The notes: a model not told the origin generated them from the sequence alone. 64,000 nt of DNA from Kitasatospora mediocidica KCTC 9733 (GCF_000744225.1 NZ_JQLN01000005.1:248001-312000); one strand, 5' to 3'. Numbered from the stretch's first letter, positions 42,012-50,093 are shown. Numbers and translations are program-made.

Positions 42012-43280
42012 ATGACTGTTCTCAACCAGTCCCTCCACGCGCTCGACCCGGAGATCGCCGCCGCGGTCGACGCCGAGCTGCACCGCCAGCAGACCACCCT
42101 GGAAATGATCGCCTCCGAGAACTTCGCCCCGGTGGCGGTCATGGAGGCCCAGGGGTCGGTCCTGACCAACAAGTACGCCGAGGGCTACCCGGGCCGTCGC
42201 TACTACGGCGGCTGCGAGCACGTCGACGTGGTCGAGCAGATCGCCATCGACCGGATCAAGGAGCTGTTCGGCGCCGAGGCCGCCAACGTGCAGCCGCACT
42301 CCGGCGCGCAGGCCAACGCCGCCGCGATGTTCGCGCTGATCCAGCCGGGCGACACCATCCTGGGCCTGAACCTGGCCCACGGCGGTCACCTGACCCACGG
42401 CATGAAGATCAACTTCTCCGGCAAGCTCTACAACGTGGTGGCGTACCACGTCGACGAGAGCACCAACCTGGTCGACATGGAGGAGGTCGAGCGCCTCGCC
42501 AAGGAGCACCAGCCCAAGCTGATCGTGGCCGGCTGGTCCGCCTACCCGCGCCAGCTGGACTTCGCCGCCTTCCGCCGGATCGCGGACGAGGTCGGCGCCT
42601 ACCTGATGGTGGACATGGCCCACTTCGCCGGCCTGGTGGCCGCGGGCCTGCACCCCAACCCGGTGCCCTACGCGGACGTCGTCACCACCACCACCCACAA
42701 GACCCTGGGCGGCCCGCGCGGTGGCGTGATCCTCTCCACGGCCGCGCTGGCCAAGAAGATCAACTCCGCGGTCTTCCCCGGCCAGCAGGGTGGCCCGCTG
42801 GAGCACGTGATCGCCGCCAAGGCCGTCTCGTTCAAGGTCGCGGCCTCGCCGGAGTTCAAGGAGCGCCAGGAGCGCACCCTGGAGGGCTCCAAGATCCTGG
42901 CCGCCCGCCTCCTGCAGGACGACGCCACCGCAGCGGGCATCTCGGTGCTCTCCGGCGGCACCGACGTCCACCTGGTCCTGGTCGACCTGCGCAACAGCGA
43001 GCTCGACGGCCAGCAGGCCGAGGACCGGCTGCACGAGGTCGGCATCACGGTCAACCGCAACGCCGTCCCGAACGACCCGCGGCCCCCGATGGTCACCTCC
43101 GGCCTGCGCATCGGCACCCCCGCGCTGGCCACCCGCGGCTTCCGGGCCGAGGACTTCCGTGAGGTCGCCGACGTCATCGCCGAGGCGCTGCTGCCCTCGT
43201 TCGACGAGGCCAAGGCCACCGCGCTGAAGGCCCGCGTCACCGCGCTCGCCGAGAAGTACCCGCTCTACCCGGAGCTGTAG
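42012..43280 (+). CDS. glyA: Serine hydroxymethyltransferase
   Basis: GlyA (422 aa) interconverts glycine and serine using PLP and tetrahydrofolate. Motifs include [36 protein letters not shown], the PLP lysine in [15 protein letters not shown] near residue 230, and [15 protein letters not shown]. The length and start (AAGGGAAG upstream) are normal. In this operon it should use the methylene-THF produced by the glycine cleavage system together with a second glycine to make serine for SdaA. Whether it is the only glyA in the genome cannot be told from the window. Confidence 0.97.
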   Translation: MTVLNQSLHALDPEIAAAVDAELHRQQTTLEMIASENFAPVAVMEAQGSVLTNKYAEGYPGRRYYGGCEHVDVVEQIAIDRIKELFGAEAANVQPHSGAQANAAAMFALIQPGDTILGLNLAHGGHLTHGMKINFSGKLYNVVAYHVDESTNLVDMEEVERLAKEHQPKLIVAGWSAYPRQLDFAAFRRIADEVGAYLMVDMAHFAGLVAAGLHPNPVPYADVVTTTTHKTLGGPRGGVILSTAALAKKINSAVFPGQQGGPLEHVIAAKAVSFKVAASPEFKERQERTLEGSKILAARLLQDDATAAGISVLSGGTDVHLVLVDLRNSELDGQQAEDRLHEVGITVNRNAVPNDPRPPMVTSGLRIGTPALATRGFRAEDFREVADVIAEALLPSFDEAKATALKARVTALAEKYPLYPEL

Positions 43281-43445
43281 CAGTCCGGTCCGGACGTGGT
43301 CGGCGTCACCCTCGCCGACCCGCTCCGATTCCACGGGGCACCGCGCACACTGGAACGTGAGCCGGTGCCCCGTCCCATGCACCCGCACGCCCTCTCCACG
43401 AGTCCGGGCAGCACCCTCCACGAGCCAGACAAGGACGTCACTCCC

Positions 43446-44813
43446 GTGGCCCTCAGCGTCTTCGACCTCTTCTCCATCGGCATCGGCCCCTCCAGCTCGC
43501 ACACGGTCGGCCCGATGCGCGCGGCCCGGATGTTCGCCCGCCGGCTGCGGTCCGAGGAGCTGCTGGGCCAGGTGACCGCCGTCAAGGCCGAGCTGTTCGG
43601 CTCCCTCGGCGCCACCGGGCACGGCCACGGCACCCCGAAGGCCGTCCTGCTGGGCCTGGAGGGCAACTCCCCGCGCACCGTCGACGTGGCCAAGGCGGAC
43701 CTGGACGTCGAGCGGATCAAGGAGAGCAAGCAGCTCAGCCTGCTCGGCACCCACCTGATCGACTTCGACTTCGACACCCAGGTGGTGCTGCACCGCCGCC
43801 GCTCGCTGCCGTACCACGCCAACGGCATGACCCTGGTCGCGCACGACGCGGCCGGCGCGGTGGTGCTGGAGAAGACCTACTACTCGGTCGGCGGCGGCTT
43901 CGTGGTGGACGAGGACGCGATCGGCGCCGACCGCGTGGTGCCGGACGACACCGCGCTGCGCTACCCCTTCCGCACCGGCGAGGAGCTGCTGCGCCTCACC
44001 CGGGAGACCGGCCTGTCCATCTCCGGCCTGATGCTGGAGAACGAGAAGGCCTGGCGCACCGAGGCCGAGATCCACGCCGGCCTGCTGGAGATCTGGGCCG
44101 TGATGAAGGAGTGCGTCAACGCCGGCATGTCCCGCGAGGGCATCCTGCCGGGCGGCCTGAAGGTCCGCCGCCGCGCCGCCGCGGGCGCCCGCGCGATGCG
44201 CGCCGAGGGCATCGGCCCGGCCAACGCCATGGAGTGGGTGACCCTCTACGCGATGGCCGTCAACGAGGAGAACGCCTCCGGCCAGCGCGTCGTCACCGCC
44301 CCCACCAACGGCGCCGCCGGGATCATCCCCGCCGTGCTGCACTACTTCCAGAACTTCATTCCCGGCGCCGACGACGAGGGCATCGTCCGCTTCCTGCTCG
44401 CGGCCGGCGCGATCGGCATGCTCTTCAAGGAGAACGCCTCGATCTCCGGCGCCGAGGTCGGCTGCCAGGGCGAGGTCGGCTCGGCCTGCTCGATGGCCGC
44501 CGGCGGCCTGGCCGAGGTCCTCGGCGGCTCCCCCGAGCAGGTGGAGAACGCCGCCGAGATCGGCATCGAGCACAACCTCGGCCTCACCTGCGACCCGGTC
44601 GGCGGCCTGGTCCAGATCCCCTGCATCGAGCGCAACGGCATGGCCTCCGTCAAGGCGATCACCGCGGCCCGGATGGCCCTGCGCGGCGACGGCCGCCACC
44701 ACGTCTCGCTGGACAAGGCGATCAAGACGATGAAGGAGACCGGCGCCGACATGAAGGTCAAGTACAAGGAGACGAGCCGCGGCGGCCTCGCGGTCAACGT
44801 CATCGAGTGCTAG
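43446..44813 (+). CDS. sdaA: L-serine ammonia-lyase (serine deaminase), Fe-S type
   Basis: SdaA (455 aa) converts L-serine to pyruvate and ammonia with a 4Fe-4S cluster. The N-terminal beta domain opens [20 protein letters not shown]; the C-terminal catalytic domain contains the cluster cysteines in SACSMAAGG and [14 protein letters not shown], plus [15 protein letters not shown]. It is the single-chain form. The GTG at 43446 is chosen because AAGGAC lies about nine bases upstream and the homologous start is right there; the frame extends 50 codons upstream without homology. It completes the glycine to serine to pyruvate route under the glycine riboswitch, after a 165-base gap. Confidence 0.95.
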   Translation: MALSVFDLFSIGIGPSSSHTVGPMRAARMFARRLRSEELLGQVTAVKAELFGSLGATGHGHGTPKAVLLGLEGNSPRTVDVAKADLDVERIKESKQLSLLGTHLIDFDFDTQVVLHRRRSLPYHANGMTLVAHDAAGAVVLEKTYYSVGGGFVVDEDAIGADRVVPDDTALRYPFRTGEELLRLTRETGLSISGLMLENEKAWRTEAEIHAGLLEIWAVMKECVNAGMSREGILPGGLKVRRRAAAGARAMRAEGIGPANAMEWVTLYAMAVNEENASGQRVVTAPTNGAAGIIPAVLHYFQNFIPGADDEGIVRFLLAAGAIGMLFKENASISGAEVGCQGEVGSACSMAAGGLAEVLGGSPEQVENAAEIGIEHNLGLTCDPVGGLVQIPCIERNGMASVKAITAARMALRGDGRHHVSLDKAIKTMKETGADMKVKYKETSRGGLAVNVIEC

Positions 44814-44819
44814 GACAAT

Positions 44820-44853
44820 AGCTCTGACCTGCGGGTTTATTCCGTTCAGAGCT
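44820..44853 (+). terminator. Candidate sdaA terminator
   Basis: An eight-bp inverted repeat AGCTCTGA (44820-44827)/TCAGAGCT (44846-44853) lies six bases past the sdaA stop, with a GGGTTTATTCC loop region. It is weaker than other terminators in the window. Confidence 0.5.
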
Positions 44854-44893
44854 GTCGCTGGCTTCCCTGCTTGCCTGGAGAAAGTCCCAGCCG

Positions 44894-44926
44894 AATCCCT
44901 GGTCGGCAGAGCACCGACCAGGGATT
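44894..44926 (-). terminator. Hairpin between sdaA and the PIN toxin gene
   Basis: A 13-bp perfect stem AATCCCTGGTCGG (44894-44906)/CCGACCAGGGATT (44914-44926) lies 65 bases past the PIN-gene stop on the bottom strand. It could end either convergent unit and probably works in both directions. Confidence 0.7.
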
Positions 44927-44990
44927 TCAGGACTGTGTCTGGAGCGGCGAGGTCGCCCAGCCGGCCCGTCTGCGCCTGCTCTCCCTGACA

Positions 44991-45542
44991 TCAGGCACGC
45001 AGCGCCGCGGCACTCTCCAGCAAGCCGTCCTTCTCAAGGCGCGCCAGCACGTCATCCACGGATCCGGGTGGCTGACGCCACGAATCGGCGATCTGTTGCA
45101 CCGCTGCGTAAACGGTCTGCTGGTCGAGTCCGATCTGGTCCAGCACGAAGTCGTCGGGAGCCTTGGCTTCGATACCCCAGTCCGCGAGAACGTCAGCAGG
45201 GAAATCCCTGACGTTTCGAGTGACGATGAGCTGGGCCTTGGCCTTGATCGCGGCGGCCAACACGTGACGATCGTCTTGATCAGGGAGTTCCAGCACACTG
45301 ATCAGCGGCTCGTACTTCAGTACGAGACAGTCACGGACCGCCCGAGTCATCAGGGTCCGAGTGCGGTCGAGCCGTGTCGGATCAAGGTCGGGCCGGTCCT
45401 CTTTAAGGTTCTCGAACACCTCGTCCAGGATCTTGTCCGTCCACTTCGCCTGGACCAGCCCCGCCTGCGCTATCCGGATCAACAGATCGCGGAGCGTACT
45501 CGGGTACAGCACGCAGGCGTCATAGACCACCACGAACGACAT
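44991..45542 (-). CDS. PIN-domain protein, probable toxin
   Basis: This 183-aa protein starts MSFVVVYDACVLYPSTLRDL, which carries the first acidic residue of a PIN nuclease (YDACVL). Further acidic positions occur in PDQDDRHVLAAAIKAKAQLI and TRNVRDFP, giving the usual Mg2+-binding set of a toxin RNase. It is longer than VapC (about 130 aa) and has an extra C-terminal helical part (residues 130-183). It lies three bases after an HTH gene that should be the antitoxin. A role as an RNase toxin in stress or plasmid/phage defence is inferred from the family and gene pair. It lies within a cluster of toxin-antitoxin genes inserted between core genes. Confidence 0.82.
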   Translation of the reverse strand: MSFVVVYDACVLYPSTLRDLLIRIAQAGLVQAKWTDKILDEVFENLKEDRPDLDPTRLDRTRTLMTRAVRDCLVLKYEPLISVLELPDQDDRHVLAAAIKAKAQLIVTRNVRDFPADVLADWGIEAKAPDDFVLDQIGLDQQTVYAAVQQIADSWRQPPGSVDDVLARLEKDGLLESAAALRA

Positions 45543-45545
45543 GAA

Positions 45546-46004
45546 TCAGACCAGCCCCATCTCCTGGTTGAGCGATGTGAGCTCGTCAGCCGCCTCGCGC
45601 CTCGACTGGTCGTCACGGCGCCTGTAGTCGAGGAGCGAGTCCGCTCGAATGCGGCGGTGACTGCCGACCAACCGATAGTCGATCTCACCGGCCTTGAGCA
45701 GCCCGATAAGGAACGGACGGGAGACGTTGAGGAGATCAGCAGCCTGCTGGGTGGTGAGCTCGGCGTGGGCCGGCACGACGGAGACTGCCCGCCCTGCCGC
45801 CATGTGAGCCAGCACCTTGGCCAACAGCTCCACGGCCTCCCTGGGCAGAACCAGCTCCGCAACGGCCTCTTCCTGTACTCGCACCCTGATCGGAGCACTA
45901 CCTGGGTGGCGCGCCAGCGATTCCTTGACTGCCTGCAGAGCCTTGGCCGCGATGTCCGTCTCAGGGTCAGGCTGGGCCTGACGGTCAGCGATGGTTCCCT
46001 TCAT
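45546..46004 (-). CDS. Excisionase-type HTH protein, probable antitoxin of the PIN pair
   Basis: This is a 152-aa protein. Residues about 86-130 form an excisionase/MerR-like DNA-binding domain: LTTQQAADLLNVSRPFLIGL, then AGEIDYRLVGSHRRIRADSL and LLDYRR. The first 80 residues (RVRVQEEAVAELVLPREAVE) look like an oligomerisation part. The charged C-terminal tail probably contacts the PIN protein encoded three bases downstream. Such HTH/PIN pairs behave as toxin-antitoxin modules in which the antitoxin represses the operon. The divergent gap to 46097 is AT-rich and contains TCGAA repeats (ATCGAAGCAGTCG, TATTCGAAGG) that might be the operator. Confidence 0.78.
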   Translation of the reverse strand: MKGTIADRQAQPDPETDIAAKALQAVKESLARHPGSAPIRVRVQEEAVAELVLPREAVELLAKVLAHMAAGRAVSVVPAHAELTTQQAADLLNVSRPFLIGLLKAGEIDYRLVGSHRRIRADSLLDYRRRDDQSRREAADELTSLNQEMGLV

Positions 46005-46096
46005 GGCCGTCCTTCCCTTCTCTGTCTACATCACCACAGTATCCGAAACAATCGAAGCAGTCGCAATATTCGAAGGCTGATGACTAGCCTGGTGTC

Positions 46097-46366
46097 ATGA
46101 CAGCGCAACCGGAGATCACCCAGCGGGACCTGCGCAGCAGGTCAAGAGAGATCATGGATGCCGTCGAGGCCTGCCAGTCGTTCACCGTCACCCGTGACGG
46201 CCACCGCATCGGCGAGTTGATCCCACTCAAGCGCCGCAGGCGCTTCGTCCCTCGGGCAGAGTTCACCGCGATGTCCCGCAGCACACCCGGCATCTCCCTG
46301 GATGCCTTCCGGGCGGATCAGGACGCGACGGCTACAGAGGAGACGGACGACCCCGATGCCCGTTGA
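46097..46366 (+). CDS. Phd/YefM-type antitoxin (partner toxin broken)
   Basis: This 89-aa protein has the prevent-host-death antitoxin pattern: ITQRDLRSRSREIMDAVEAC, then QSFTVTRDGHRIGELIPLKR, where the N-terminal half binds DNA and the C-terminal half neutralises the toxin. The C-terminal tail is acidic (EETDDPDAR), typical of the toxin-masking region. It starts at an ATG divergent from the HTH/PIN pair. The next ORF begins inside its last codons, as vapBC genes do, but that ORF is only a stump. The antitoxin is therefore probably an orphan that could still repress or cross-neutralise. Confidence 0.8.
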   Translation: MTAQPEITQRDLRSRSREIMDAVEACQSFTVTRDGHRIGELIPLKRRRRFVPRAEFTAMSRSTPGISLDAFRADQDATATEETDDPDAR

Positions 46367-46454
46367 GCATGAGCGGGGTCTGCTCGACACCGACGTCATG
46401 ATCCTGCGACGCCGGGTGGACCCGACCCGTCCCACGGTGCCGCACGGCCGCTGA
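46356..46454 (+). pseudogene. Truncated VapC-type PIN toxin (N-terminal stump)
   Basis: The ATG at 46356 overlaps the antitoxin gene by 11 bases, as in intact vapBC pairs. The first 17 residues, MPVEHERGLLDTDVMIL, are a convincing VapC opening including the first catalytic Asp. The frame then reads RRRVDPTRPTVPHGR and stops after 32 codons; a functional PIN domain needs about 120-130. No continuation is apparent in another frame before the ATPase gene that converges from 46475. The toxin was thus lost by deletion, leaving the antitoxin. Confidence 0.75.
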
Positions 46455-46474
46455 ACCGGTGGCCCGCGGGCGGG

Positions 46475-47014
46475 TCAGCTCCGTTCGCGGACCTTGAGTT
46501 CGAACCAGACGCCCTTGCCGCGCGGCAGCAGGTCGGCGCCCCAGCGGTCGGCGAGGGTGTCGACCAGGAGGAGGCCGTTGCCGCAGTCGGCGCCCGGTTC
46601 GGCGACGATGCGGCAGGGGAGGGCGCGGGAGGAGTCGCGCACCTCGACCCGCAGCCAGCCGGGGCGGCGCAGCAGGCGCAGGCCGATGGTGCGGCCGCCG
46701 GTGTGCCGCACGGCGTTGGCGACCAGCTCACCGGTGAGTAACTCGCCCACCTCCAGCAGCGGGTGGAGTCCCCAGGACTGGAGGACGGAGAGCACCAGCC
46801 GACGCGCCACCGGCGCCGAGGAGCGGCGGGACGGGAGCCGCGCCTCCTCCTCGGATGCCGGGTCGCTGAGTCGGGGCAGCACCACCCGTTCCAGCTCCCG
46901 CGAGGAGAGTCGCTCCAGGGCCGTCAGTGCCGGCGTGCCGCCGCCCGCGAAGGCGTCGGCCACCGTACCGGGCCCGAGATGTGATGACTGATCCACTTCG
47001 CCCCATCCCGCCAT
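46475..47014 (-). CDS. RsbW-like ATP-binding regulator (HATPase family)
   Basis: This is a 179-aa protein whose C-terminal half is a GHKL ATPase domain: the N-box GELVANAVRHTGG, the strand LRVEVRDSSRALP and the G-box NGLLLVDTLADRWG. The first 75 residues are variable. Such single-domain proteins are abundant in streptomycetes; some are anti-sigma factors (serine kinases), most are uncharacterised. The start is uncertain: the ATG at 47014 (MAGWGEVDQ) and a TTG at 47077 are both in frame with weak ribosome sites. No sigma factor or anti-anti-sigma gene is adjacent, so its partner is unknown. Confidence 0.8.
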   Translation of the reverse strand: MAGWGEVDQSSHLGPGTVADAFAGGGTPALTALERLSSRELERVVLPRLSDPASEEEARLPSRRSSAPVARRLVLSVLQSWGLHPLLEVGELLTGELVANAVRHTGGRTIGLRLLRRPGWLRVEVRDSSRALPCRIVAEPGADCGNGLLLVDTLADRWGADLLPRGKGVWFELKVRERS

Positions 47015-47108
47015 GGGCCCATCATTGCTGGTTGCAAGCGGCCGCGTACGGACAATGACGAAACGATCACTATTCAATTGGCATATGACCCGAGCAACGG
47101 GCGTAGCT

Positions 47109-48344
47109 CTACCAGGTGGCCCAGGGCATGTTCCAGCCGCTCAGGCCGTTGTCGGGCGAGACCTGGGCTCCCTTGGAGTTGACGACCTTCACGACATCTC
47201 CCACCAGTGAGGCGTCGTAGAACTTGCCCGCCGAGGAGTTGGCGCTGCCGTTGCCCGCGGTGTCCTCCAGGCCGACGCAGCCGTGGCTGACGTTCGCGGA
47301 GCCGAAGGTGCCGTGCGAGGACCAGTTGTTGCCGTGCACGTAGGTGCCCGAGTCGGTGAGTCGCATCGAGTGCGGCACCTGGAGGTCGTACTCGCCCGGC
47401 TTGAGGCCCGGGACCGAGGCGGAGGTCATCCGGGCGGTGCCCTCCTTGGCCTCGACGACCATCGTGCCGTTGTAGGTCGGGTGCTCGGCGGAGCCGGAGC
47501 TGATCTCGATGGTCTGGTCCGGCTGGCCGTCGCGCTTGACGGTCATCTCGTGGGCGGCGTCGTTGACCGTGCTGATCTGCGAGCGGCCGATGGTGAAGGA
47601 CTCGTCGCGGTCGGAGTTGCCGTAGACGCCCGGCGAGGTCTCGACGTTCTTCAGCCGGAAGTGCAGGGCGACCTTGGTGCCGGGCTTCCAGAACTCCTGC
47701 GGGCGCAGGTCCAGGCGCTGGTTGCCGAACCAGTGGCCCTTGACCTGGGTGCCGTCGGAGGCCTCGACGGTGATCGCCTTCTCCACCGCGGCCTGGTTCT
47801 TCACCGGCGCGCCGAAGTTGATCGAGACGATCATGCCGACGCCGTAGGTGGAGCCGGTGGTGATGTTGTCCTGGCTGCGGGAGGTCTTGGCGGGGGTCAG
47901 CGTGCTGAAGGTGCTGTCGGAGGTGGCCACCACGCCGTTGGCGTCGGTCGCCTGCGCGGCCACCTTGTAGGTCGAGGAGACCGCGAGGCCGGCGGCCGGC
48001 AGCCAGCTGAGGCCGTCCGCGGCGAGGGTACCGGCGACGGCGTTGCCGTCCTTGTCGGTCACCGCGACCTGGGTGAGCTTGCCGCTGGCCACCGAGACCT
48101 TCAGGGCGCCGGCCGGGGCGACGTCCTGCGAGCCGTCCTTGGGCTGGATGTCGACCACGGCGGCCGAGGTCTTCGGTGCGGCCGAGGATGCCGGTGCGGC
48201 GGAGGGGGCGCCCGGGCCGCCGGCGGCCGGCTTGCCGTCGGCGGACGTCCCGCCGCCGGTGCCGCTGCCGCTGCACGCCGTGGCCAGCAGCATCGTGCTG
48301 CCCAGTGCCAGTGCCGCTCCCACGCGTATCGAGCGCATTCTCAT
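47109..48344 (-). CDS. L,D-transpeptidase lipoprotein (YkuD), first tandem copy
   Basis: This is a 411-aa cell-wall enzyme that makes 3-3 cross-links between peptidoglycan stems or attaches proteins. The signal peptide MRMRSIRVGAALALGSTML ends at a lipobox-like ATAC (about Cys 24), followed by a Gly/Ser/Pro/Ala linker. Two Ig-like modules span about 65-250. The YkuD catalytic domain ends the protein, with HGNNWSSHGTFGSANVSHGC and the active Cys in SHGCVGL near residue 355. The C-terminus is the conserved NGLSGWNMPWATW. The ATG at 48344 has AGGGACAG upstream. The gene has exactly the same length (1236 bases) as the copy 217 bases upstream, a clear tandem duplication, and carries the same promoter-like element. 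Confidence 0.92.
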   Translation of the reverse strand: MRMRSIRVGAALALGSTMLLATACSGSGTGGGTSADGKPAAGGPGAPSAAPASSAAPKTSAAVVDIQPKDGSQDVAPAGALKVSVASGKLTQVAVTDKDGNAVAGTLAADGLSWLPAAGLAVSSTYKVAAQATDANGVVATSDSTFSTLTPAKTSRSQDNITTGSTYGVGMIVSINFGAPVKNQAAVEKAITVEASDGTQVKGHWFGNQRLDLRPQEFWKPGTKVALHFRLKNVETSPGVYGNSDRDESFTIGRSQISTVNDAAHEMTVKRDGQPDQTIEISSGSAEHPTYNGTMVVEAKEGTARMTSASVPGLKPGEYDLQVPHSMRLTDSGTYVHGNNWSSHGTFGSANVSHGCVGLEDTAGNGSANSSAGKFYDASLVGDVVKVVNSKGAQVSPDNGLSGWNMPWATW

Positions 48345-48384
48345 CTGTCCCTGTCCCGTCCCAACCTGATCAGTCCTGACTCCA

Positions 48385-48413
48385 CACACGTCCCGCGCGG
48401 CCGATCGGTTGCA
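48385..48413 (-). promoter_or_regulatory. ECF-sigma type promoter element of the first L,D-transpeptidase gene
   Basis: On the bottom strand TGCAACC is followed after 16 bases by CGTGTG, about 40 bases before the ATG. The AAC-type -35 and CGT-type -10 pattern is that of ECF sigma factors such as the envelope-stress factor SigE. The same motif precedes the two neighbouring ORFs. Confidence 0.5.
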
Positions 48414-48561
48414 CCGGTCAGGTCGGACCACGAACGATCAGCACCGAGGGAGATCGGATACGGACGGACGAAGGCCGACGAGGTCCGGAACGACAAATCG
48501 GTCCGACCCTGATAACGCGAGGGGCCGAACCGATTGTCACACTTAAAAGGTCACAGAATGG

Positions 48562-49797
48562 CTACCAGTTGTTCCAGTTGATGTTCCAACCGCTCAGACC
48601 GTTGCCCGGGTCGACCTGCGGCCCGGTCGAGCCCTTGACGATGACGACGTCGCCGACGATCGAGTCCGCGTACATCTTCCCGGCGACCGAAGTCGGGCTG
48701 CCGCCCTCGACGTCCTGCAGGCCGACGCAGCCGTGGCTGACGTTCTCGTGCCCGTAGGCGCCGACCGCCCAGTAGTTGCCGTGCACGTACGTGCCGGAGT
48801 CGGTCAGCCGCATCGAGTCCGGCACCTGCTCGTCGTACGGCGTGCCGCCGAGGCCCGGAACGGACGCCGACTTCATCTCGACCGTCCCCTCCTTGCGCTC
48901 GATGACCATGGTGCCGTTGTAGGTGGCCCAGTTCGCCGGGTTGGAGGCACCCGTGGTGACCGGGATGACGCGGTTGGCCCGGCCGTCGGTGACCACCGTC
49001 ATCTGGTGGGCGGCCGCGTCCACCGTGCTGACCTGCGAGCGGCCGATGGTGAACGACTCGTCGCGGTCCGAACCGCCGTAGACGCCCGGCGAGGTCTCGA
49101 CGCTCTTCAGCCGGATGTGCACCTGGACGGTGGTACCCGGCTTCCAGAAGGTCTGCGGCCGCAGCTCCAGCCAGTTGTCCTCGTTGAACCAGTGCGGCTT
49201 GACGACCGAGCCGTCGGAGGCGACGACCGTGACGGCCTTGTCCACCGCGTCCTTGTTCTTGACCATCTGGCCGAACTGGATCTGGATGATCATGCCGACG
49301 CCGTAGGTGGAGCCGGTGGTGATGTTGTCCTGGCTGCCCGAGGTCTTCTTCGGGGTCAGCGTGGTGAAGCTGCTGTTGGTGGTCGACGCCACGCCGTTGG
49401 CGTCGGTCGCCTGCGCGGCCACCTTGTACGTCGAGCTGACCGACAGGCCCGCCGCCGGCACCCAGCTCGACCCGTCGGGGGCGAGCGTGCCGGCCACCGC
49501 GCTGCCGTCCGGGGCCGTCACGGCCACCTGGGTCAGCTTGCCGCTGGCCACCGAGACCTTCAGGGCCCCGCTGGGCGCGACACCGGTGGTGCCGTCCTTG
49601 GGCTCGATGTCGACCACCGCGGTCGACGCCTTGCTCTGCCCCGCCGACGCCACCGTCCCCGGCTGACCGGACGCGCCGCCGCCCCCCGAACCGCCGGCAC
49701 CGGTGGTGCCCCCGGTGCCGCCGGTGCCCCCGCCGCTGCTGCACGCGGTCGCCAGCAGCAGACCACCGACCGCCATAACCACCCGTATCGACTTCAT
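48562..49797 (-). CDS. L,D-transpeptidase lipoprotein (YkuD), second tandem copy
   Basis: This is a 411-aa paralog of the neighbouring transpeptidase. The signal peptide MKSIRVVMAVGGLLLATAC ends at Cys 19, and a Gly/Thr-rich linker of about 40 residues follows. Ig-like modules and a YkuD domain contain HGNYWAVGAYGHENVSHGC and SHGCVGLQDV with the active Cys near residue 355. The C-terminus is NGLSGWNINWNNW. It should act on the outer face of the membrane. The ATG at 49797 has GGAGG six bases upstream, a better site than the frame to 49920. Both copies keep the catalytic residues, so both are probably active; they differ most in the linker and in the surface loops of the catalytic domain. Confidence 0.92.
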   Translation of the reverse strand: MKSIRVVMAVGGLLLATACSSGGGTGGTGGTTGAGGSGGGGASGQPGTVASAGQSKASTAVVDIEPKDGTTGVAPSGALKVSVASGKLTQVAVTAPDGSAVAGTLAPDGSSWVPAAGLSVSSTYKVAAQATDANGVASTTNSSFTTLTPKKTSGSQDNITTGSTYGVGMIIQIQFGQMVKNKDAVDKAVTVVASDGSVVKPHWFNEDNWLELRPQTFWKPGTTVQVHIRLKSVETSPGVYGGSDRDESFTIGRSQVSTVDAAAHQMTVVTDGRANRVIPVTTGASNPANWATYNGTMVIERKEGTVEMKSASVPGLGGTPYDEQVPDSMRLTDSGTYVHGNYWAVGAYGHENVSHGCVGLQDVEGGSPTSVAGKMYADSIVGDVVIVKGSTGPQVDPGNGLSGWNINWNNW

Positions 49798-49829
49798 GAG
49801 TCGCCTCCGCCTTCTTGATCCCAGCTCAA

Positions 49830-49860
49830 ACAACGCCTTGTGACGGCCAATTCGGTTGCA
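49830..49860 (-). promoter_or_regulatory. ECF-sigma type promoter element of the second L,D-transpeptidase gene
   Basis: On the bottom strand TGCAACC is followed after 18 bases by CGTTGT, about 35 bases before the ATG. The -35-like part is identical to that of the neighbouring copy; the spacing is two bases longer, so the -10 assignment is less certain. Confidence 0.4.
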
Positions 49861-49924
49861 CCTCGAACGCAGGACGGCCCGGCCCCTTGCCGCCAGAGGG
49901 CCGAGCCACCGCATCGCCACGGCG

Positions 49925-50032
49925 CTACCAGGCGCTCCAGCTCGTCATCCAGCCGGCGCCGGCCACCACCCGACGCGCCCCCCGGCGCGCATCCGTCCGT
50001 CTCGCGGCGTCGACCGCCTCCACCGATTTCAC
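49925..50032 (-). pseudogene. Miniature ORF with L,D-transpeptidase-like ends (35 aa), possible deletion relic
   Basis: A GTG at 50032, with GGGAGGGGG about eight bases upstream, opens a 35-codon ORF. It begins MKSVEAV, like the MKSIRVV of the neighbouring transpeptidase, and ends GWMTSWSAW-stop, the same W-x3-W-x2-W-stop ending as GWNMPWATW and GWNINWNNW in the two full genes. The middle is Arg/Ala-rich and has no catalytic motif. A matching promoter element lies at the same distance upstream (50065-50093). It may be a third tandem copy that lost its interior, or a small co-regulated protein. The similarity is short, so chance cannot be excluded. Confidence 0.4.
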
Positions 50033-50064
50033 TCGGCTTGCCCCCTCCCGTTGTCCACGCTGCA

Positions 50065-50093
50065 TACACGCCTGCCCGCCCAGCGCGGTTGCA
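50065..50093 (-). promoter_or_regulatory. ECF-sigma type promoter element of the miniature ORF
   Basis: On the bottom strand TGCAACC-N16-CGTGTA lies about 35 bases before the GTG at 50032. Sequence, spacing and distance are nearly identical to the element before the first transpeptidase gene. Confidence 0.42.

Noticed and set aside
41982..44702. 906-codon - strand frame opposite glyA and sdaA
   Set aside because: Spans two certain genes and their gap in antisense; no coding motifs.
44894..44926. Perfect 13-bp inverted repeat as an attachment site or IS end
   Set aside because: No integrase, transposase or direct repeat is near; a terminator between convergent genes explains it.
46475..47077. 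Anti-sigma/sigma pair around the RsbW-like ATPase
   Set aside because: No sigma factor or anti-sigma antagonist gene lies on either side, so only a generic HATPase call is supported.
49794..50069. 91-codon reverse-strand frame overlapping the transpeptidase promoter
   Set aside because: Gly/Arg-rich, overlaps the ECF-type promoter elements and the miniature ORF; its start lacks a ribosome site.
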